This document shows positions 46,501-56,805 of a stretch of DNA of 64,000 nucleotides, piece after piece; within the stretch, counting starts at the first letter, position 1, and each line of letters starts with the position of its first letter. Source of the DNA: Bemisia tabaci (Eukaryota; Arthropoda; Insecta; Hemiptera; Aleyrodidae). The translations under genes were made by a program, and so were the position numbers. The notes beneath the pieces were generated by a model. It searched no databases and had not been told where the DNA came from. It saw only the letters and a program-made list of their open reading frames with translations. The stretch lies in NCBI RefSeq assembly GCF_918797505.1, contig NC_092795.1:7969434-8033433 (forward strand). The letters run 5' to 3'.

Positions 46501-49500
46501 CGAGGAAACCAAACTTCAGGTCTGAGGGAAGGACATTCTTTCTCTTAGAGTTTGTGATATATTTTCCACATCTAGAGGAGGTGTGTCCTGGAGATAGAGT
46601 ACAAATAATAATTAACTGGGAAAAAACAGAACTAGGAGTAGATGTTATTTAGTGTCACTTCAGCACCATCATTTTCATTCCTTTGAAAACCTAGTACGAT
46701 ACAAACCCAACAAGGTATTTTCTTATTGGAAAACCCCATCACCTACCACTTACACTGACCTATGTGTCATCTTCACTTTGAAATGGTAAAGTCAAGTACT
46801 CTACAAATCCGGTTGGAGTCAACCTAGATGATTCGCCCGGGATTGGACAGGCCATATGAGAAGCCGAGTCGAGTATGTCTTCAGTAATTAAGAAGCTAAA
46901 TTTCACCATAAAAAAGTGAGATTGAACCTTGTCTTACCCATGAGAGTTAACTCAGTGGGTGAAGGATGACTTTTAGCTCACTGCGCAATAAAGGGATGTG
47001 AATGATGCATAGGTCCTAACCTGCCTAAGCGCACTTAAGCTTGTGAGACAAGCTACTACTGTATGCGTCCGATTCTCAGCCGATCCTGATCTAGGATGAC
47101 CCCCAGATTATAGAAATTGACGAAAATGTTTTTTCATCCCAGATCTAACCTTCTACCCTAGCGTTTTCTAATATTTTTCAAAACAACGGAAAAGGAAAAT
47201 CAACACATCATCATTCATTCCTTAATGTTCATAGTTTTTGATAACTAAACCATCTACAAAGAGGCAAGTACTGAAATGGCAGAGATACTGAATCTTGATA
47301 TGTGAGTACAGAGGTGCCTCAGCAGAAGGAAAAAAATAGTAAAAGAAATACTCACAGGTCTGATTATATTTGTCGGTCTGTCTAAAAGATTTGATCCGGG
47401 AGTTTTCTTGGGAGAGCCGACGTGATTTAAAATACTACTTGTTTCTAACCCACTGTAAGTACTGTCATCAAGGTGACTTGATTTCACTTTCTTCCTCGGG
47501 ACAGATGGTGAGGCACCTGATTTGCTATTTTCTCTTTTAATTTTGGCTGCAGTTACATCCTAAAAAAAAACAACATACCAAATTAATTTCTACTTCAAAG
47601 CTTGACAAAATATCGAAGTCACAATAAAAAATTGTATTGTGTATCAAGGTTGCTCATATTAATCTGTTCATTCCGCTATGGTTCATACCCAATTGATTTT
47701 GATTTGTGCTGTTGCTTTATCATTTATCAATTTTACAGAGGGATTTACCGAGAGAAACATTTTCTCTAATACTGCTCTGGGGTGATAAGTCCTTGCAACA
47801 CCACCCATGGTGATCCGTGGCTATTTAGTAGTCATGGTAACAGTGCTGGACTGGTTCCGCTGGTGAGTGACCCCCAAGGAGTATGAAGGGGGGGCGTCAG
47901 GGGGACGGGGGCTTTCCCCGAAATTATTAAAAAATTGACCCTATAACACGAAATTTGATATTTTCTCCTGATCTGTGTTTATGTAAATAAAGCTTCCAAA
48001 GCTCCAAATTGAGCAAGATTTTTTGTACTTCAAAACTTACATTCTTGCTAAAATAATTTATCACTCCCTCCTCCCTCCTCCCCCCAATAAAAAACACAGC
48101 TTTTGTTGGCCCAGGAGTTTCATTACTGGAACAGCCTCTATTACTGCTCAAGAGATCTCTCGATCCTGACATGATGTTAGAATTTGAGGAGGCAGGAGGA
48201 GAGAAAAAAGAAAATTTTGGGAAAAATTTGAGGTCTTGAAATTCAAAGAGAGAGAGAGATTGAGACATTGAGAAGTCGAATTCTGACGAACCAGTCCCTT
48301 TTGCAAAAAGCACGACCCTACCTACAATTATTAGAGGTTTTCACTGTCCAGAGGTTAAATTTTCGTAAGGTTTCCTTCTCTGCTTCTCTTTTTCTCCTAT
48401 CGGACCGGCCCTGTGGTAGACCAGCCCACCGGGAGAAGTCCCGGTAGTCCCATATGGCCAGTACGAGCCTGCATTGTTAGATATAGATAACCTACCTGTG
48501 GCAATTTGGATAAGACAAAGAAATTATCCGCTACACTCACCATTCTTTTCTCTTTTTTTTTGATCTTATTGAAATTTCGATTTAGCACTTGTTAAGACAG
48601 AGACCATTGAAAAAGGTTGAGAAAATTAAAAGAGTCATTTTAGGCATATATGTGAAGTGACTTTCAGTGTCTCAATTTTGCAAAAAATTAAAAATTCCAT
48701 TCATCTTGGTTGCAAGATCTTACTCTGAAGAGTATCAAGTCTGGAATAAAAGCTGCACAGCAGAAAACAACCTTATGAGAGCCTCTAGTTCCCACTGTAA
48801 AGTATGTCTTTTCGGTTAGATCTGAGGTAAGACTTATGACGAATGGGCCTGTGAAAAATCAGTGTACATGGTATTTCTGAAAGACCTTTGTTTGCTCAGG
48901 AAAGATAAAAGAGAATTTGGCACTGGAACCACTCAAACAACCAAAAGTTAAAATTTTTACTATCATAAGTATAAAAAGCAAAGATTCTGTTGATTTTCAG
49001 TGTTTTCCCCCGTAATCTCTCAATATTTTGTGGATTTTCTTGCTGAATCAAAATCTTTGATATCTCGGTCTGCAGGAGCCCTTGCAAGTGCAGACACTGA
49101 AAAATTCTGATAACAAAGGTATAAATATGGACTTGGCTGCTCAAGAAATTTATGTTCCATAGCGTAATGCCTCCACGACATGATGATTTCCTACCTTTTT
49201 CGGTTTCTTCGGTTTTTCTGGTTTGTCCGGCTTTGCTGATTTTTCATTTTCCGAGTCTGGGACAGATGATTCTTTTAGGCGGTTAAATGCTTCTTCAGAA
49301 TCATTGAGAGACGCAGTATCATTAAAATTCTAGAGAAAAAAAACCAAAAAAAAAAAAAAAAAAAAGGTACAATAAAACTACATGGAAATACTAATTGGGG
49401 AAAAAATGAAAAAAAGAATAAACCATGGTAAAAATATGATTATCACTAAATATAGCTTTTGAGAGAATTCACAAAACGCACATTAACTATTAATCTGCGA

Positions 49501-52500
49501 AGACATCTGGTTTGCAACATGTTAAAACCTTCACAGTCCTAATTTATTTTATCAAAGGAAAACAAATCAACTTAGTTGAATGAAATTTTTACCGAATATT
49601 TTTGACATAGAAAGGAAAAGTTAAGGAGTATTGCCCCTTTGAAGAATAAATTATGACTGGAAGTCTGCTGTGGGTTGCCATAATTTTAAATGCTCAGAAG
49701 ATTACTATCCCCAGCAACAAAGGAAACTGTAAAAAAAATGTATAGTAACTCACCTCTCCTTTGTTTTCAATGAACAGTTCTATTGCTGCAACAGCTTCTT
49801 TGAAACCTGCAGATTTGTTTGCATTCTTGAGGGTGTCTTTAAATTCAAAGTAAGGTTTTAACTGGGGTTCTTCTATATACCCACTGTGGAAAATTAAAAG
49901 AATGGTTAAGAATCAGAATCTTTAAATGGAATATGAACGATCAAAAGCAACAAGACCAAAATTAAACTTAGATCATTTACACTTCAATTATCTGCAACAA
50001 TATCCGATCAGCTCTGAATCAAGCCACTTACAATTAGCATCTTAACACACCTTCTTAGGTGGCACCTGTGATTGATGATAAATCGGCACCTTCCAGGCAA
50101 AGTATCACAAGCGCCATGCGACGTTTAAAAAATTCCGCCGCCATTTTATTTCTTTACTGAGAAATTGTTAGTTGAATCTGTTTGGAAATTTCACTAAATT
50201 TTATCGGCAGCACCAAGAAAATTCAGTGAAATTTTCGGACAGCTTCGTTGAACAATTTCTCTGTAAAAAAATAAAATGGCGACGGAAATTTTTAAACGTC
50301 GCATGGCGCTTGTGATACTTTGCCTGGAAGGTGACAAAATATTGGTGAGATTGGACTTGTATCTCAATATAAAACTCTGAATATTTCTGGCTAACTGCAG
50401 TGGATGGTAAATCTGCTTCAAATAGGGGTTTCGGAGATAATGTTTTTGCAATTTAACTTAGTTTGTAAGTAAAAACATGAAAAAAAGTCTGCATTGAGGA
50501 ATTACTCAGGAAATAACTACAGTCGATAGTTCAGAATGACAAAGAAGTAAAATATTCAAGTTTCTTGGAAATTCTACCATGAGATGTTCCTCAGAAAAGG
50601 TTCTCTATCTTTTTTCGGATAGCCCTGATAATTTTTTTGACACTTCTGACATGATGACTAATTTTTCAGGACTTTCACCGAATATTAGTTTTTCTGTTCT
50701 TCATCCCCCAAAACTTTCTTTCTTATTAAAGGACACATTTCATTTCTTTCTTTAAAATCAAAGGTTGGAAAAATTTAGAAGTGACTTCTGATGATCTCAC
50801 ACATATATACACTACATATCGACGGTGCAAGTCGGCAATCACATAACTCATTTGCGGTGTCTGAAAATCTCCGCAACTATGTTATTTTTTTATAGGAAAA
50901 CAAATGGACATGATTCCTTGAAGTTTTTGCAGAATTTTCCTCGCACATAGAAGAAAAATCACGGCAGTTTTAAAGAATTACCGGTTGAGTAGTTTTCCGT
51001 TTAAAAAATAAAGTATGACAGGAAGTCTGCGACGTCGAAAACCGAGTTATGTGATTGCCGACTTTCACCGTCGATATGTGACAAAATCAACAGACGCTTT
51101 TATGACAATAATGGATGAAAATAAAGTTGAACAACCAAGAGACAAATGCTTACTAATTTTTGCTCCCAAAGAAGTAAATGCAATGTTGGCCTTTCTTTAC
51201 AGATTGTCTTTTTGCGTCTTTTGGAGGGTTTGATACCTGAAATAGAAAAAAGATTGAAACATTACTTCAATGAGCATGATTTTCATTTAGAATTTTTAGG
51301 GTTTACTCTACAAGCCACTAGAGTTGTTCAGCAGTTGACCTGCTGTCAATGAGAGGATAGTAAGAGTCAATAACCAGCAAATAAGTAGTATAGTACACGT
51401 GGATGCCGGTATCAGCTGAAATTAAACAGCTGTTTGTTCAAGGTTTCAACAAAAATATACCAAAAATAAAAATTGTTTTGGATAGTAAAGGTGCGTAATT
51501 ACTTCCTAAGACAATGCCTTTTAGTACTGGCAACGCACAACACTACTAAAACATCATTTCCACGGCTAAAGTTCATAGAAAAAAAAAGGTGTTTGCATTT
51601 CAGGCATCTTGGATTGTTTGATGATGTAGGTCGGTACAGACGGTTTTTAACATTAATTTCCTTAAAAATGGTGCCGTTTAAGGAACAGAGGAATTCAATA
51701 GAAAGTGTTTTGAATTATATTGTGAGTTGATCTGAGCAAAAAAACTGGCCCGTCTTTCAAACTTCGAATTTTGCGAAAATATCGAAGCCATATTGTACCT
51801 ACCTACGTCACGGGGTAAACAATCCTAAAGATGCAAACACATCCTTTATTCTCTCTATGGCTAAAGTTGAAAAATGCATACCTGAATGGCAATATTTGAA
51901 GATTTCCAAATAATCTTCATTTCTTTAGAAAAAATAGATTAAAATTTAAAAACAACAGTACATGAGTTTCCTTTCATAAAATAAAGCATAAGCAAAGATT
52001 TGGACCAGCGCAAAAAGAGATGCACGCTTGACAACTTCAGCCATCAATGTATTGCTTGCCAGACAGCTTACTTAGGCTAACTAACGTTTCCTTAATTGCA
52101 TCCCTCTTTCCCTTACAAAGTTTTTGTGTAAAATTAGTGTGTGTGCTAATACAGTTCAAAGTTGATATTAACAACTACGCAACATTTGTTTAGGAGCATG
52201 TGGTCAAACAATAATACTTGAGAAACTGACCATATCCCTAAAATGAGATGATACATGAACCAACTCGATATATCAACTCGAGTGTAATGTTATAAAATGT
52301 GAGAGTAATGTTCAAAAATAGACTCTCCTGACTTAAACAACCCACCTTGAGCATTGTTGAGAATTGGAGGATAGTTTACAGTGTCAAAAAATTCAAAAAT
52401 ATACATAGATTATCATAGAAAGCAACACAATTTGGCATTATAGGCAGGCGCAATCAAGACTTGAGCAGACACAAATAACAATCTCAACTGAAGTTAGGTC

Positions 52501-53234
52501 AGCATTACGGTTCCCACAACTTCACCATCAGAAATGAGAGTACGTTAGTGTGTATCTATAGTGCATCAAAATTGCGAGATATTCGATTTAGACAGCGGGA
52601 CATAGGCATAGCATGACACTTGCTATGGGGCTTCAAGTGATAAGTTTGGATAAAGCTTCACCCTCGCTTCAGCGCTAGGCATCATGTCACTCTGAAACCA
52701 GACTTAAATGTTAGTCTGACATTTAATCAATATGATAGGTAGATTGGACACTTGGTTGTTTTGGCTAAATAAGCCGAAGATCAGTGTCAAGACAATGGGA
52801 AAGATTAAGTCAATGTAGAAACGTTTCCTGCAAGCTCAAATGTTGTTAGGTTATGTCCGAGAAGCAGTATGTAAATAATGAGTTTGCCACAAATAATAAT
52901 TGCGTGAAGAAAAGGTATGAAGGTAATGCGGAGGGAATATTTGGAGGGAGTGAGGGAACTGAGAATAACACACGAATAGCAATGGACTTAAACATAATTG
53001 CTGAGTTCGTCTGTGACATAAATGGAGGGAAAGTGCGTCTGGGCATAAGCATGGACAACTTACCCGGCCCGGCCAGGGTGGGAATCCTTTCATTTTCGCC
53101 CTGCAACAGAGAAACAGATTGTTTTAGGTTCACAAAAATATGTAGAAAGCTACAGAAATACTTAAGGAAGAAATAATAAGACAGGAAATTTGTACTCACC
53201 ATACTAAAGTTCCAATTTTGAAGGTTTCTGACAT
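34244..53234 (-). CDS. GLYR1: NPAC/GLYR1-like (NDF) nucleosome-binding cytokine-like nuclear factor, 11 exons
   Basis: Chromatin protein joining a PWWP reader to an inactive beta-hydroxyacid-dehydrogenase fold; vertebrate NPAC partners KDM1B and Drosophila NDF destabilises nucleosomes. Exons: 53234-53200, 53100-53064, 51236-51154, 49883-49754, 49329-49195, 47559-47356, 46615-46415, 39737-39627, 38132-37868, 36712-36533, 34443-34244. All are GT-AG and in phase, giving 526 aa. PWWP occupies residues 1-90 (VWAKMKGFPPWPGR, CIYFFGSKNY, LKPYFEFKD). A Lys/Pro/Ser-rich linker follows to about 235, with PKPKK-like basic stretches. The Rossmann motif GLGIMG is at 247-252 and VWNRT follows. In the family motif G-x-G-xxx-K-xxx-N the sequence is GNASKMNLVLQ, so Asn410 replaces the catalytic Lys, as in Drosophila NDF (human has Met). 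The C-terminus SAVYIRARF matches insect NDF. A possible poly(A) signal lies near 33780. Confidence 0.95.
35530..36455. mobile_element. Foldback element with arms of reiterated TGTAGGTC words
   Basis: The left arm (about 35530-35710) repeats GACCTACA-type words (ACATCAGACCTACATACATT, TTAGACCTCC, TTTAACCTAC). The right arm (about 36295-36455) repeats the complement (GTGTAGGTC, TTGTAGGCAT, TTGTAGGTC). The outer 60 bp of each arm match well. The interior carries minus-strand frames (35641-36176) with no recognised family. No target duplication was found. It lies in a GLYR1 intron. Confidence 0.75.
40537..40936 (+). repeat. Direct tandem duplication of a ~200-bp segment
   Basis: AATTGCCGATTTTCGCTGC... 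to CGGACTTTCCTTCGTT at 40537-40736 is repeated at 40737-40936 with about 90% identity. It lies in the large GLYR1 intron (39626-46616 region). Adjacent 40378-40400 contains CGCCAAGCTAAAAATATAAA, also found in the hairpin at 44440-44897. Confidence 0.85.
41150..43533 (+). other. Possible retrocopy or non-coding transcript copy ending in A30
   Basis: The segment ends in an uninterrupted A30 (43504-43533) and has fragments that read like decayed protein on the plus strand, such as KLPPDPNRLEETADTDYKPR (about 41346-41405) and EWKFFGSAWFTYSSEKVDGV (about 41505-41565). No intact frame, no AATAAA close to the A-run and no clear target duplication were seen. It may instead be unrelated sequence plus an A-run. 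It lies in a GLYR1 intron. Confidence 0.25.
44440..44897. mobile_element. Near-perfect 458-bp hairpin
   Basis: TATCACACCAAAAACACTTC... is matched in inverse by ...GAAGTGTTTTTGGTGTGATA, with arms of about 215 bp differing at only a few sites around a short loop near 44665. It lies in a GLYR1 intron and would form long dsRNA in the pre-mRNA. Confidence 0.88.
44895..45122. mobile_element. Second adjacent inverted repeat, 228 bp
   Basis: GATACTTCACTAC...CGCTCATCGTCAGGTGATTA pairs with TAATCACCTGACGATGAGCG...GTAGTGAAGTATC, with arms of about 100 bp. It shares its first bases with the end of the preceding hairpin, so one element likely inserted in or at the end of the other. The centre holds CGCGATCGCGAGTAG and its inverse. 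Confidence 0.8.
45370..45900. mobile_element. 531-bp element with TAGACATTGG ends and 8-bp target duplication
   Basis: The ends TAGACATTGGAAAATTT and AAATTTTCCAATGTCTA are flanked by TGCAAAAG (45362-45369, 45901-45908). The interior repeats the word GATTTTGC many times on one strand. There is no coding capacity. It lies in a GLYR1 intron. Confidence 0.82.
46045..46268. repeat. Inverted repeat whose two arms encode the same peptide outward
   Basis: The left arm (minus) reads DESKVEGTKGVTTAVDDVMN-RVFQS and the right arm (plus) reads DESKEEETKDITTALDDVIN-QIFQS. The arms are about 85 bp, alignable without indels and about 80% identical, around a ~60-bp centre. The right frame ends in a stop after SAIS. 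The protein family is unknown. It sits 150 bp from a GLYR1 exon (46415-46615). Confidence 0.7.
50087..50333. mobile_element. 247-bp MITE with ~100-bp arms
   Basis: CACCTTCCAGGCAAAGTATC...GCGCCATGCGACGTTTAAAA pairs with the inverse right half, so the element is nearly all inverted repeat. No target duplication was recognised. It lies in the GLYR1 intron between 51154 and 49883. Confidence 0.82.
50819..51074. mobile_element. TA-flanked MITE (TCGACGG family), copy 4
   Basis: 256-bp element with TCGACGG ends flanked by TA (50817-50818, 51075-51076), highly similar to copies 2 and 3. It lies about 80 bp downstream (minus sense) of the GLYR1 PWWP exon 51236-51154. Confidence 0.88.
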
Positions 53235-53391
53235 TTTTATAACTGACACCACTAGCCGTTGAAGAAATGGCCGATGGCCGGTTTTTTCAGGAGGGAAATC
53301 AAATGGCACGCAAAAGGCGCAAGACAGGCACTCAACCAGTAGAGAGAGTGAGAGAGGGAAGGAGGGAGTTTAGTTGCCATCTTGGTGACGC
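53235..53391 (-). promoter_or_regulatory. Probable 5' UTR/promoter-proximal region of GLYR1
   Basis: Inference from position only: it is the 157 bp between the GLYR1 start codon and the outer edge of the giant inverted repeat. There is no clear TATA box. The core promoter must lie here, inside the repeat arm, or beyond it. Confidence 0.3.
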
Positions 53392-55640
53392 ACCGCGCTG
53401 AATCTATCAGACCTCTATCAGACCGGCACATGAACAACATGCCAAGGCATGCCCGCGTCCGGGCAAGTCTCTGGGCCCGCGACCATAGTACAAACAACTA
53501 CCGCTGCAGCGCTGCGCATCCGTTTACGTCCTGCTCCATTCAGAGTCCATTCTAAAAGAAACTAAACCACAGATTTCGATGAAACTTTTTGAAAAGGCCA
53601 ACAATGTCCTCTGACTGTTGAAAAACATCCTCGCTGAGAGCGCGAATGTGTCCCTTCATCCCCTAACACGCTCCCGCGCGCCCATCAGACCAGCTCGGTT
53701 TTTTAAATTTACCGCGCGAAAGGGCAACTTTAAGCTCGAATATAAAAAAAACTAAACCACGGATTTCGATGAAACTTTTTGAAAACACGGATAATGTCGC
53801 CTATTATCGAAAAACATCTTCGCTGAGAGCGCGAATGTGTCCCTTCATCCCCTAACACGCTCCCGCGCGCCCATCAGACCAGCTCGGTTTTTTAAATTTA
53901 CCGCGCGAAAGGGCAACTTTAAGCTCGAATATAAAAAAAACTAAACCACGGATTTCGATGAAACTTTTTGAAAACACGGATAATGTCGCCTATTATCGAA
54001 AAACATCTTCGCTGAGAGCGCGAATGTGTCCCTTCATCCCCAAACACGCTCCCGCGCGCCCATCAGACCAGCTCGGTTTTTTGGATTTACCACGACATAT
54101 ACGCAACTTTAAAGGCAAATAATAAAAAAAGAAAACCACAGAATTCGATGAAACTTTTTGAAAACACGGAAAATGTCGCCAATTATCGAAAAACATCTTC
54201 GCTGAGAGCGCGAATGAGTCCCTTCATCCCCTAACTCGCTCCCGCGCGCCCATCAGACCAGCTCGGTTTTTTAAATTTACCGCGCGAAAGGGCATCTTTA
54301 AGCTCGAATATAAAAAAAAACTAAACCACGGATTTCGATGAAACTTTTTGAAAACACGGATAATGTCGCCTATTATCGAAAAACATCTTCGCTGAGAGCG
54401 CGAATGTGTCCCTTCATCCCCTAACACGCTCCCGCGCGCCCATCAGACCAGCTCGGTTTTTTAAATTTACCGCACGAAAGGGCAACTTTAAACTCGAATA
54501 TAAAAAAAATTAACCACGGATTTCGATGAAACTTTTTGAAAACACGGATATTGTCTCCAATTATCGAAAAACATCTTCGCTGAGAGCGCGAATGTGTCCC
54601 TTCATCCCCTAACACGCTACCGCGCGCTCATCAGACCAGCTCGGTTTTTTGGATTTACCACGACATACACGCAACTTTAAAGGCAAATAATAAAAAAAGA
54701 AAACCACGGAATTCGATGATACTTTTGGAAAACACAGATAATAACTCGCAATTTGAAGAAAAAAATTCGCTGAGACCCCCCCACCACCCCTTCGACCCCT
54801 AAGATGCTACCGCGCCCGTATCAGACGGGCTCGGATTTTTCAATTTACCGCGCGTAAGTGCAACTTTAAGATCCAATATAAAAGAAAAAAAACCACGGAT
54901 TTCGATGATACTTTTGGAAAACACAGATAATATCTCTGATTTTTAAAAAAAAAATTCGCTGAGACCCCCCCACTACCCCTTCGACCCCTAAGATGCTACC
55001 GCGCCCGTATCAGACGGGCTCGTATTTTTCAATTTACCGCGCGTAAGTGCAACTTTAAAGTCCAATATAAAAGAAAAAAAAACCACGGATTTCGATGATA
55101 CTTTTGGAAAACACAGATAATAACTCGCAATTTGAAGAAAAAAATTCGCTGAGATCCCCCCACCACCCCTTCGACCCCTAAGATGCTACCGCGCCCGTAT
55201 CAGACGGGCTCGGATTTTTCAATTTACCGCGCGTAAGTGCAACTTTATGATTCAATATAAAAGAAAAAAAACCACGGATTCCGATGATACTTTTGGAAAA
55301 CACAGATAATAACTCGAAATTTGAAGAAAAAAATTCGCTGAGACCCCCCCACCACCCCTTCGACCCATAAGTTGCTACCCCGCGCATCAGATCGGCTCCG
55401 AATATTTAATCTTACCTCGCGCCAAGCGCATCTTTCAGGTCCAATATAAAAGAAAACAAACCACGGATTTCGATGATACTTTTGGAAAACACAGATAATA
55501 ACTCAAAATTTGAAGAAGAAAATTCGCTGAGATCCCCCCACCACCCCTTCGACCCCTAAGTTGCTACCGCGCCCGTATCAGACAGGCTCGGATTTTTCAA
55601 TTTACCGCGCGTAAGTGGAACTTTAAGGTCCGTAGTAATA
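53392..55640. repeat. Left arm of giant inverted repeat: tandem ~190-bp units
   Basis: After a 165-bp outer segment (53392-53560), about eleven units follow at 188-190-bp spacing (marker CGCTGAGA at 53632, 53821, 54010, 54200, 54390, 54578, 54768, 54957, 55147, 55336, 55525). The first six are type A (GAGCGCGAATGTGTCCCTTC). The last five are type B, with CACCCCTTCGACCCCTAAG instead. Type B is absent from the right arm. Short open frames here are repeat artefacts. Confidence 0.93.
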
Positions 55641-56805
55641 CTCAAGGCGCCTCCCTCGTTTTGATCAAGAATAGAATAAATATTTTAATTCAGATTCTCG
55701 CGTACTCTTTCAAAATTTAAAAGAGGCAGGTAGATGGCAGAATCTTTAAAAAGACCAAAAAAATTGCTTAAAAATACAACACTTCTGGCAAAACGGTCCT
55801 GATACTCTTATGGATGCGAAAACTGTGTTCAGTCAGATGTCTAGCCAGAACAAAATAAAATACTTTGCAAAAATTTGAATGTCATAATCCATTTCAGCCC
55901 CTTGCTTTTTGACCTTTTCTCATGATGTTTTAACACATTGTCCATGAACTAAGAATGTGAGGATGACAATGACAATAATTGAATTTTAAAAAAAAAAGAT
56001 TTTAAATGAACACTAATTTTATTCCTGAGGAAAAATACATTGAAATAATACAGAAAAAAGACGGTTTACACACATTAATAGTACAAGATAATAATTGAGA
56101 AATTGAGATACCTTTGGCAGTAATTGAGGCACCTTTAGGAATGTTCAGAAACGCAAAGTTTCCTTGAGCTAACAAACAAGGGATTGACAAGGACAATAAA
56201 TGAATTTAAAAAAAAAAAAAAAAATGAACACAAATGTTGTTCCGGAGGAAACAGACATTAAAATAGAGAAAAAAGACAGTTTACACATTAATAGCACAAG
56301 ATAATTGAGATACCTTTGGAAATAATTTAGACACCTTTAGAAATGTTAAGAAACACACAGGTTTCCAAAAAATTAAGTACAGAAATATAAAATTACAGTC
56401 CTTGTAAAAACTAGTGCTTCATATTTTCAGTCATCACAATTTCAACAGTCTTCCAAAGAAAGTAAAAAATCTACTAATCTACTAACAATACAAAAATTTA
56501 AAACAAGTGAAAAGTAGGAAAACTAGGTAAATGAATAATTAAAGGCAAGATGGTGAATGAAGAGAGATAGATTGCATTTGCAAGAAGGAACCAAGAGCAT
56601 TGCAATGTTGCTAAGATTGTGCAACTTCTGTTGTCCGGGAAGAAAAATCTGATCATCTAGGTATAAACAGATTTTATTTTACACCCTAAAAACTGCAAAT
56701 TTAAGCAAAAAGTCTTAGTACTTTTGTTGCAAAGGATGAATTTGCACAGTGTTAGCAACATTGCAATCCTCTTGGTTCCCTTATGCAAAATGCAGTCCAT
56801 GCTAT
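55641..56805. repeat. Spacer of the giant inverted repeat with an internal tandem duplication
   Basis: Single-copy-like AT-rich DNA. Bases about 56005-56165 and 56222-56365 are a direct duplication (TTTACACACATTAATAGTAC versus TTTACACATTAATAGCACAA; GATACCTTTGG...). A-runs precede each copy. No gene is visible. Confidence 0.75.

Noticed and set aside
46415..46587. GLYR1 exon starting at 46587 (acceptor CTCCAG)
   Set aside because: It breaks phase with the preceding exon. The acceptor TTTTTTCCCAG before 46615 has a better pyrimidine tract and restores the frame.
48397..48588. Extra GLYR1 exon (MVSVADNFFVLSKLPQ)
   Set aside because: Flanking exons 49195 and 47559 already join in phase, the sequence ends in what looks like an acceptor (CCACAG), and it has no match in the family.
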